Positions 7,932 to 14,021 of a stretch of 34,877 bases of DNA are shown here, piece after piece (the stretch's first letter is position 1; each line of letters begins with the position of its first letter). The DNA comes from an uncultured Actinomyces sp. (GTDB lineage Bacteria > Actinomycetota > Actinomycetes > Actinomycetales > Actinomycetaceae): assembly GCA_937926195.1 (NCBI GenBank), contig CALEXZ010000028.1, forward strand, positions 1 to 34,877. The letters are read 5' to 3'. Under the pieces are notes generated by a model. The model was given only the letters and a program-made list of their open reading frames with translations, was not told the origin of the DNA and did no database searches. The position numbers were made by a program, and so were the translations under genes.

Positions 7932-8543
7932 ATGAGCACGACCACTCCTTCCGGCTTCGGCTTCCCCGGGGCGAACCTCCGCGGGCACCTGGCCCTCATG
8001 TCCATGAACCTCGCGCACCGTGGTCTGCACCGTTGGGGCCTGCAGGCGGCGCGGGTCGGCGAGCAGGACCGGGCACTGGACATCGGCTGCGGTGGTGGAG
8101 CCACCACCCACCGGCTCCTGCGGGCGACGAAGGCCGAGGTCGGGGCCGTCGACCACTCGTCCACGGCCCTGGTCCACACGCGCAGGCTCTGCGCCGACGC
8201 CGTCGAGTCCGGGCGCCTGCGGGCGGTTGAGGCCAGCGTGGAGGACATGCCCTTCCCGGACGGCTACTTCGACGTGGCCACGGCCTTCGAGACGGTCTAC
8301 TTCTGGCCGGACCTGGTGGCCGGTCTCACGGAGGTGCACCGGGTGCTGCGCCCGGGCGGCCGTCTCGTCATCGTCAACGAGGTGGTCGATCAGCGCTCCG
8401 CCGACCGCCTGGCCCGCAGGTTCGGCATGAACCTCCTCGACGGCGAGGCCCTGCGCGCCGCCTGCGAGGAGGCCGGCTTCAGCAGCGTCGAGGCCGACCG
8501 TCACCCGCGTCACGGGTGGCTGAGGGTCGTCGCCCGGGTCTGA
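7932..8543 (+). CDS. Class I SAM-dependent methyltransferase (UbiE/Methyltransf_11-like)
   Basis: This 203-residue protein has SAM motif I LDIGCGGG at about 49-56, an acidic residue at the end of strand 2 (GAVDHSS), motif II VEDMPFPDGYFDVATAFE and a post-motif LRPGGRLVIVNE, all typical of class I small-molecule methyltransferases. No substrate domain is recognisable. The start is uncertain: ATG 7923 would add three residues, and neither ATG has a clear Shine-Dalgarno sequence. Its 3' end overlaps the convergent transporter gene by 34 bases (8510-8543). It stands alone on the plus strand, so its pathway cannot be inferred from an operon. Confidence 0.82.
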   Translation: MSTTTPSGFGFPGANLRGHLALMSMNLAHRGLHRWGLQAARVGEQDRALDIGCGGGATTHRLLRATKAEVGAVDHSSTALVHTRRLCADAVESGRLRAVEASVEDMPFPDGYFDVATAFETVYFWPDLVAGLTEVHRVLRPGGRLVIVNEVVDQRSADRLARRFGMNLLDGEALRAACEEAGFSSVEADRHPRHGWLRVVARV

Positions 8544-9655
8544 CGGGGCTCACGCGCCAGGCGCAGGACCGCGCCCGACAGACCGAGCGTCACGGTGCCG
8601 ACGAGGACGAGCACCGCCGCCTGCCCCATCCAGGTCACGGCCCCCGCCCCCGTCGAGCGCCCCAGCAGGATCCCGCCGAGCGCGAGGGTGCCGATGGGGA
8701 AGGTGGCCGCGAACCAGCCGGGGGTGAAGGGCATGCGCCGTGCGAGCCCGCGCAGGTAGACGAGCGCGCCCCAGGCGATCATCGGCGCGCCGAGCAGCAG
8801 CATCGCCCACCCCCAGGCGTGGGCGGCGCCCAGCGCCAGGCGTGCGGCGCCGTCGGCAAGCAGGTCCTGCGCCTGGGTGGCGATGGCGACGGCGCCCGCC
8901 ACGGACTGGCCCACGATGCCCAGCGGGATGACGGCTGAGGCACTGAGCGCCAGCGGCAGGGGCTCGTGGCGCAGTGTCCGGGCGTAGGCGGGCACGAAGA
9001 TGAGCCAGCCCAGGACGAGGGACACGAGCCAGCACAGGGCGGAGACCGCGAGGACCGGGCCGCGCCAGGGCATATCCAGGTGCTCGCTGAGGACGGCGCC
9101 GACGGTGGAGGAGACCATGGGGGCGAGCACCGCCAGGCAGGAGACGAAGGAGGGGGCTTGCTCGGTGCGGTGGGCCCGGCGCCACAGGTACCCGGCCTCT
9201 GCCGCCAGGCCCACCGCGGTCCCGGCGAGCCACAGTGCCAGGTCGACAGCCCAGGCGGCACCGGCCGCCCGCGGCCAGTGCGCGGCGGTGACGACGCCGG
9301 TGGCTGAGCCCACGGACATCCACCCCATGGCGACCGTGCCCCAGAACGGGGAGGACAGCTCGCGGCGCAGCAGACCGGGCTCACGCCGCAGGCGGAGCAG
9401 GTATCCGACGGTGAGGCCGAGCATGAGGGCCCAGGCCAGCGCCAGGACCGCGACGGCGGCGAGGCAGGCCCCGGGCAGGCCCCCCTTGCTCAGCTGGAGC
9501 GTGTTGGCGAGGATGCCGGTGCCCATGACGGCGGGGAACCAGGCCGGGCCGGCCGGCACCAGGGGGCGGCGGACGGGGGTGTCACGGGGGTCCGGGCTCA
9601 CGAGCAGGCCGAGGCGCCGCACCGAGGGGCTGGGCGCAGGTGAGGGGCTGGGCAC
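8510..9655 (-). CDS. TDT/SLAC1-family membrane transporter (TehA- or Ssu1-like)
   Basis: This 381-residue protein has about ten hydrophobic helices and the N-terminal WFPAVMGTGILANTL segment characteristic of the tellurite-resistance/dicarboxylate transporter family. Members export sulfite, carry malate or act as anion channels. The Pro/Ser-rich first 30 residues are cytoplasmic. Start GTG 9653-9655 follows the ABC-F stop by only 6 bases, so the two are co-transcribed; an internal start would still keep helix 1. The C-terminus overlaps the convergent methyltransferase gene by 34 bases. The substrate is unknown, and the link with the ABC-F gene is unusual because ABC-F proteins need no membrane partner. 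Confidence 0.82.
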   Translation of the reverse strand: MPSPSPAPSPSVRRLGLLVSPDPRDTPVRRPLVPAGPAWFPAVMGTGILANTLQLSKGGLPGACLAAVAVLALAWALMLGLTVGYLLRLRREPGLLRRELSSPFWGTVAMGWMSVGSATGVVTAAHWPRAAGAAWAVDLALWLAGTAVGLAAEAGYLWRRAHRTEQAPSFVSCLAVLAPMVSSTVGAVLSEHLDMPWRGPVLAVSALCWLVSLVLGWLIFVPAYARTLRHEPLPLALSASAVIPLGIVGQSVAGAVAIATQAQDLLADGAARLALGAAHAWGWAMLLLGAPMIAWGALVYLRGLARRMPFTPGWFAATFPIGTLALGGILLGRSTGAGAVTWMGQAAVLVLVGTVTLGLSGAVLRLAREPRQTRATTLSHP

Positions 9656-9661
9656 GACCCC

Positions 9662-11320
9662 TCATCCTGCCACGCGCGCGGGCGCCATCTCGAGGCGCTG
9701 GCCTGTCCAGTGCCTCACCAGCCACCGGTCGTGGCTGGCCACGAGCAGGGTCCCCTCCCAGCGGGCCAGGGCCTGCTCCAGCGCCTCGAGCGTGTCCAGG
9801 TCGAGGTAGTTGGTCGGCTCGTCGATGATGAGGAGCTCGGGTTCCGCGGCCACCGCGAGGGCGAGCTGGACGCGCCGCTGGTTTCCCGCGGAGAGCTCGC
9901 CCACGCACCGCCTCCACAGGGAGGGGTGGAGGATCCCCTCACCGCGCTCGCCGATACCGGCCCGCCAGGTCCTCTCGTCCAGCCCCTTGTCGCCGGGGCG
10001 CGGCAGGCGCTGGGGGACGACGGCGAGAGCGCCGTCGGTGGTGAGCGCGCCGGTGGCCGTGGGCGTCGGGGCGCTGCCCGTGGCGGCCCAGCGCAGCAGG
10101 GTGGTCTTGCCGCAGCCGTTGGGGCCGGTGACCAGCAGGTGCTCGCCGCGGCGCAGGTCGAGGGTCACCGGTGCGAGGCGGCCCGGTACCGCGGCCTCGC
10201 GCGCGGCCAGCGCCAGGCCTCCGCGGGGGCTGACCGGAGGAAGGTCGAGGTCGAGACGGTACTCGCGGGGCTTGCGCACCTCGCGGGCGACGAGCTCCTC
10301 CATCCGGCGGTCGTCGCGGTGCGCGCGCCGGGAGAAGGTCCGCGAGGCGCGGTCGGCGAAGAACTTCTTCTCCTTGCCGACCGCCTCCTTCAGGCGCACC
10401 CCGCCGCGCGCGATGTCCTCGCTGGCGCGCCGGTGGGCACGGATCTCCTTCTTGTCCTCCTGCTGGGCGGCGTGCAGGGCGGCGTGTCCCCGGCGGGCGG
10501 CCGCCTTGAGCACGAGGTAGTCCGAGTAGGTTCCCGCGCAGCGGTGCACTCCGGTCACGGCACCGCCCTCGGCCCGCGCCAGCGCCTGCCAGGCGGCGGT
10601 GTCGAGGTCGAGCAGGACCGTGGCGACGTCGTCGAGGAAGGCCCGGTCGTGGCTGGCCAGCAGTACCGGTCCGGAAAACGCCCGCAGCAGCGCGGCCAGG
10701 TAGGCGACCGCCTCGTCGTCGAGGTGGTTGGTGGGCTCGTCCAGCACGAGGGCCGACGGCGAGGCCAGCAGCGTCGCGCACAGCTGAAGACGTCCACGTT
10801 GCCCCGGAGAGAGGGTGGACAGGTCGCGCCCGCGCCCGGTGGTGCCGGTGAGCGCTTCCAGGCCCAGACCCGCCAGGGTCTCCTGGACGCGTGCCTCCAG
10901 CGCCCACACGTCTGCGGCGTCCATGGCGGCCAGCAGCCGGTCGTACTCGCGGACCAGGCGTGCGTGCTCATCTGCCGACGGGTCCGTGGACAGGGCGGTG
11001 GCGACCTCGTCGAAGCGGGCGGGCAGGCAGCGCAGCTCAGCCGTCGCCGCATCGAGGTAGTCGCCGACGCGCCCCGTCATCCTCAGCACGTCGGGGGCCC
11101 GGCGCAGCCCGGAACCGCCCTCACCCAGTCCGGTGACGACGGCGGTGCCGCTGTCGGGGGTGAGCTGTCCCTCGACCAGCCTGAGCAGGGTCGTCTTGCC
11201 GCAGCCGTTGGGGCCGACGAGGCAGGCGCGCTCGCCGTCGACGACGGTGAAGGACACGTGCTCGAGCAACGGCTCGGCCGTGTAGGAGAAGGTGAGGTCG
11301 TTCAGGGTGATCGCGGGCAC
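9662..11320 (-). CDS. ABC-F family ATPase (putative ribosome-protection or translation factor)
   Basis: This 552-residue protein carries two nucleotide-binding domains and no membrane helices. Walker A GPNGCGKTT occurs at 36-44 and near 400. The Walker B motifs are LVLDEPTNHLD (about 193) and LIIDEPTNYLD (about 498), both with the catalytic Glu. The signatures are diverged: LSPGQRGRLQLC near 172 and LSAGNQRRVQLA near 475. The highly charged inter-domain linker (about 270-350, rich in Lys, Arg and Glu) is where ABC-F proteins reach the ribosomal peptidyl-transferase region. This fits antibiotic-resistance or translation-factor ABC-F proteins; no specific drug can be named. Start GTG 11318-11320 has an AGGAAG about 8 bases upstream. 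The long leader (see 11421-11483) may regulate it. Confidence 0.88.
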   Translation of the reverse strand: MPAITLNDLTFSYTAEPLLEHVSFTVVDGERACLVGPNGCGKTTLLRLVEGQLTPDSGTAVVTGLGEGGSGLRRAPDVLRMTGRVGDYLDAATAELRCLPARFDEVATALSTDPSADEHARLVREYDRLLAAMDAADVWALEARVQETLAGLGLEALTGTTGRGRDLSTLSPGQRGRLQLCATLLASPSALVLDEPTNHLDDEAVAYLAALLRAFSGPVLLASHDRAFLDDVATVLLDLDTAAWQALARAEGGAVTGVHRCAGTYSDYLVLKAAARRGHAALHAAQQEDKKEIRAHRRASEDIARGGVRLKEAVGKEKKFFADRASRTFSRRAHRDDRRMEELVAREVRKPREYRLDLDLPPVSPRGGLALAAREAAVPGRLAPVTLDLRRGEHLLVTGPNGCGKTTLLRWAATGSAPTPTATGALTTDGALAVVPQRLPRPGDKGLDERTWRAGIGERGEGILHPSLWRRCVGELSAGNQRRVQLALAVAAEPELLIIDEPTNYLDLDTLEALEQALARWEGTLLVASHDRWLVRHWTGQRLEMAPARVAG

Positions 11321-11364
11321 GGCAGCTCTTCCTCATGGGGTGGCGGGGCTGGGTGGCAGCCGGG

Positions 11365-11385
11365 CTCCGGACAGCGGGACCGGAG
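11365..11385 (-). other. Hairpin in the ABC-F 5' leader
   Basis: CTCCGG (11365-11370) and CCGGAG (11380-11385) form a 6-bp GC-rich stem with a 9-base loop. It lies about 45 bases upstream of the ABC-F start and 36 bases after the stop of a possible leader ORF. It could be an attenuator or SD-proximal structure. Low certainty. Confidence 0.25.
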
Positions 11386-11420
11386 GGGCTGTGGACTCAC
11401 GCGATCACAGGGCGAGACTA

Positions 11421-11483
11421 TCAGGACGACCGGGACTGTTGGCTGGCGTCACGGCACCGGTGAGCACATAGAATCGGCGCCAC
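11421..11483 (-). CDS. Possible 20-codon leader peptide upstream of the ABC-F gene
   Basis: On the minus strand GTG 11481-11483 opens a 20-codon frame (VAPILCAHRCRDASQQSRSS) ending at TGA 11421-11423. An AAGGAGG sequence sits only 2-3 bases upstream, closer than ideal. The frame ends about 100 bases before the ABC-F start, with a hairpin between. ABC-F resistance genes are often controlled by ribosome stalling on such leaders. There is no homology or coding-bias support at this length, so it is speculative. It lies antisense to the DUF349 5' leader. Confidence 0.2.
   Translation of the reverse strand: MAPILCAHRCRDASQQSRSS
11469..11474 (+). promoter_or_regulatory. Candidate -10 box for the DUF349 gene
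   Basis: TAGAAT matches TATAAT at five of six positions and lies about 110 bases upstream of the GTG start. No good -35 is found at 16-18 bases; TTGGCT at 11439-11444 is too far away (24 bases). A 7-bp hairpin (11483-11489 with 11495-11501) lies just downstream in the leader. Confidence 0.3.
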
Positions 11484-11582
11484 TGCCTCCTTCCGAGGCA
11501 GCACCCACCACCCGGCCACGTACCGGGCGCGAACGGAACGGACCGCAGGGTCCCACCCCGTCAACCCATGAAGGAGCACACC

Positions 11583-13175
11583 GTGACTGAGCAGACCCAG
11601 CCGGACGCCGAGGGCGTCGTGGACCTGGAGCCCACCGCCACGTCCGAGCCGACGCCCACCGGGGCCGTCGACGCCACCGCCGACCAGGGTGCCGCTGACG
11701 CCCCTGACACCGCTGAGACCACCGAGGCCGCTGAGGCCTCCGACGCCCCCGCCGAGGCCTCCGACGCCCCCGCCGAGGCCTCCGACGCCCCCACCGAGAC
11801 CTCCGACGCCCCCACCGAGACCTCCGAGTCCCCCGCCGCTGAGGCCGGGACCGCTGAGGCCGCAGACGAGACCCCCGTGGCCCCCGTCCCCGCCCCAAGC
11901 GCCCTGGCCGAGCCGGAGGTCGACCCCCAGGAGGCGATGGACGCCGCCAAGTGGGGCCGTGTCGACGGCGAGGGCCGTGTCTACGTCCAGGAGGCCGAGA
12001 CCGAGCGCGAGGTCGGCCAGTTCCCCGACGCGCCCGTCGCCGAGGCCCTGGCCTTCTACGTGCGCCGCTTCCTCGACCTCAAGGCCACTGTCGACCTCTT
12101 CGCCACCCGTCTGCCCCAGCTGTCCGTGCGTGAGATCGACTCGACGGTCTCCTCCCTGGAGGAGTCGCTCAAGGAGCCGGCCGCCGTCGGCGACCTGGAG
12201 GGGCTGCGCGCCCGCTTCGCGGCGCTCAAGACCGTCGCCGCCGAGCGCCGCGAGGCGGTCAACGCCGAGCGCGCCGCCGCCCGCGAGCAGGCGCTCAAGG
12301 AGCGCACGGCGCTCGTTGAGCGCGCCGAGGCCATCGCCGCCCAGGACCCGGGCAGCACGCAGTGGAAGAGCTCGGGTGCCGAGCTGCGCGAGCTGCTCGA
12401 GCGGTGGAAGGGCGCCCAGCGCCGCGGCCCGCGCCTGGACCGTCCGACCGAGGACGGGCTGTGGAAGCGCTTCAGCCACGCCCGCACCACCTTCGACCGC
12501 CACCGCCGCCAGTACTTCTCCGAGCTCGACGCCAAGCAGGCCCAGGTCAAGGCGGCCAAGGAGGCTCTCATCAAGCGCGCCGAGGAGCTCTCCGGCTCCA
12601 CGGACTGGGCGGGAACCTCCGCCAAGTACCGCGCCCTCATGGAGGAGTGGAAGAAGGCCGGGCGTGCCTCCCGCAAGGAGGACGACGCCCTGTGGGCCCG
12701 TTTCCGCGCCGCCCAGCAGGTCTTCTTCGACGCGCGCCGCGCCAAGGACGAGGCCACGGACTCCGAGTACGCCGAGAACCTCAAGGTCAAGGAGAGCCTC
12801 GTCGCCAAGGCTGAGGCCCTGCTGCCCATCAAGGACGTCAAGGCCGCCAAGAAGGCGCTGCGCCCCATCCAGGACGCCTGGGAGGAGGCGGGTCGCGTCC
12901 CGCGGGCGGCCCTGCGCCGCATCGAGGGACGTATGCGCGCCGTCGAGGACGCTGTCCGCGAGGCGGAGAACGCCGAGTGGCGCCGCAGCGACCCGGAGAC
13001 CAAGGCCCGGGCGGAGGGCCTGGCCGGCCAGCTTGAGGACTCCATCGCCGAGCTCGAGCGCGACCTCGAGGCCGCCCGCAGCGCCGGTGACTCCAAGAAG
13101 GTCGCCGAGGCCGAGGCCGCTCTCACGGCCCGACGCGCCTGGCTGGAGCAGGTGCGTCTGTCCAGCCGAGCCTGA
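11583..13175 (+). CDS. DUF349 repeat protein with acidic heptad-repeat N-terminus
   Basis: This 530-residue protein has two parts. The first roughly 110 residues are low complexity, Ala/Pro/Thr/Glu/Asp-rich, and include 4-5 tandem copies of a 7-residue unit (EASDAPA and EASDAPT variants). From about 115 on it is a long charged alpha-helical region with at least three DUF349-type units, recognisable as W-x-x-S/T-x-x-x-W/R-K patterns around WKSSGAELRELLERWKGAQR and WAGTSAKYRALMEEWKKAGR. No signal peptide or membrane segment is seen. GTG 11583 is preferred because AAGGAG (11571-11576) lies 6 bases upstream; ATG 11568 would overlap that SD. A DUF349 gene near rel is also found in other actinobacteria as I recall. 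Molecular function is unknown; a nucleic-acid or ribosome-linked scaffold is only a guess. Confidence 0.82.
   Translation: MTEQTQPDAEGVVDLEPTATSEPTPTGAVDATADQGAADAPDTAETTEAAEASDAPAEASDAPAEASDAPTETSDAPTETSESPAAEAGTAEAADETPVAPVPAPSALAEPEVDPQEAMDAAKWGRVDGEGRVYVQEAETEREVGQFPDAPVAEALAFYVRRFLDLKATVDLFATRLPQLSVREIDSTVSSLEESLKEPAAVGDLEGLRARFAALKTVAAERREAVNAERAAAREQALKERTALVERAEAIAAQDPGSTQWKSSGAELRELLERWKGAQRRGPRLDRPTEDGLWKRFSHARTTFDRHRRQYFSELDAKQAQVKAAKEALIKRAEELSGSTDWAGTSAKYRALMEEWKKAGRASRKEDDALWARFRAAQQVFFDARRAKDEATDSEYAENLKVKESLVAKAEALLPIKDVKAAKKALRPIQDAWEEAGRVPRAALRRIEGRMRAVEDAVREAENAEWRRSDPETKARAEGLAGQLEDSIAELERDLEAARSAGDSKKVAEAEAALTARRAWLEQVRLSSRA
11733..11837 (+). repeat. 21-base tandem repeat inside the DUF349 gene
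   Basis: Five consecutive 21-base units begin at 11733, 11754, 11775, 11796 and 11817. The first two are identical, the third and fourth differ by one or two bases, and the fifth is degenerate. They encode E-A/T-S-D-A-P-A/T. Such arrays vary in copy number by slippage. Confidence 0.85.
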
Positions 13176-13205
13176 CAGCGTCCGCCGGGCACCCGGTACC
13201 GTCGC

Positions 13206-13250
13206 ACGGGGGTGGGACCGTCACCAGTGAGGTGACGGGCCCACCCCCGT
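13206..13250 (+). terminator. Hairpin terminator after the DUF349 gene
   Basis: Left arm 13206-13225 and right arm 13231-13250 pair at 19 of 20 positions (one A-G mismatch, 13217/13239) with loop AGTGA. It begins 31 bases after the DUF349 stop. No T-tract follows, as with the other hairpins in this genome. Confidence 0.75.
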
Positions 13251-13358
13251 CTCGAGCCCACCCCGTCGCGGACGTGCCCGCCCCGCCGACCGGTGCGTCT
13301 ATCCACAGGAGGGGGTCGCGCTCTCGTGCGACGGGGCTCGCCGGAGCAGGATGCTGCC

Positions 13359-14021
13359 ATGACCCGTTCTCCTGCCTGCGCCCCGGCCCGGAACATCAGT
13401 GCCAGGGCCTCGGCCCTCGCGGCGCTGCGTGCTCCGCGCCTGCGTCCCACGCGCCCCGCCCTGGGGCCGCTGCGTCCCGGCGAGCTCGCTGTCCTGCGCG
13501 ACGGCCTGCTCGACGCGCAGGTCCTGGCCACGGTCCTGGGCGCGAGCGTGCCCGTGGACCTGCTGCGCTCACCGTCCCAGCGCGCGCACGCCCTCGCCCC
13601 GCGGGTGCCCCGCAGCGCCGTCGTCTGCGCAGAGGCGGCGCTGTGGGTGCACGCGGGTGGCCGTGTGCCGAGCCGTCTAGCCCTCACCATCCCCTCGCGC
13701 TGCGGAAGCGGCCCGGACACCGTCGTCTTCCGGGGCGCGGTTCCCGACGAGGACGTCGTCACCATCGCCGGGGTACGTCTGCTCAGCCCCGCGCGGGCGG
13801 CGGTCGACCTCGCGCGCACCGCCGCGCCCGCCCGGGCCGTGGAGGCGCTGCTGACCGCACGCTGTCTGGGCGTGGGCAACCAGGAGCTGCACCTGGCGCT
13901 GACCCACTGCCTCGGCTCCGCCTGCCGGGGCCGACCTCGGGCACGGCGCCTCATCGACGCGCTCGTGCCCCGCGAGCCCCGCCCGGTCCAGGTACCGGGG
14001 GCCGCGCCGGCTCAGCCCTGA
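13359..14021 (+). CDS. Hypothetical protein, AbiEi-antitoxin-like
   Basis: This 220-residue protein has no membrane segments. Its pattern, a helical N-terminus, then AEAALWVHAGG, a strand region with VVFRGAVPDED, then a GVRLLSPARAAVDLART motif and a helical end with an Arg-rich GRPRARRLID, resembles the AbiEi-type antitoxin/DUF559-linked proteins common in actinobacteria. No nuclease motif is present at the C-terminus and no partner AbiEii-like nucleotidyltransferase is nearby, so if the family is right it is an orphan. ATG 13359 has GGAG about 12 bases upstream; an in-frame ATG at 13293 would add 22 unlikely residues. It overlaps the end of the convergent rel gene by 10 bases. Confidence 0.55.
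   Translation: MTRSPACAPARNISARASALAALRAPRLRPTRPALGPLRPGELAVLRDGLLDAQVLATVLGASVPVDLLRSPSQRAHALAPRVPRSAVVCAEAALWVHAGGRVPSRLALTIPSRCGSGPDTVVFRGAVPDEDVVTIAGVRLLSPARAAVDLARTAAPARAVEALLTARCLGVGNQELHLALTHCLGSACRGRPRARRLIDALVPREPRPVQVPGAAPAQP

Noticed and set aside
11449..11469. Six-codon ATG frame (MCSPVP) in the ABC-F leader
   Set aside because: The AAGGAGG lies 16 bases upstream, too far; the overlapping GTG frame at 11483 is a slightly better leader candidate.
11421..12503. 360-residue minus ORF antisense to the DUF349 gene
   Set aside because: Gly/Leu repeats mirror the DUF349 heptad repeat; only its last 20 codons are kept as a speculative ABC-F leader.
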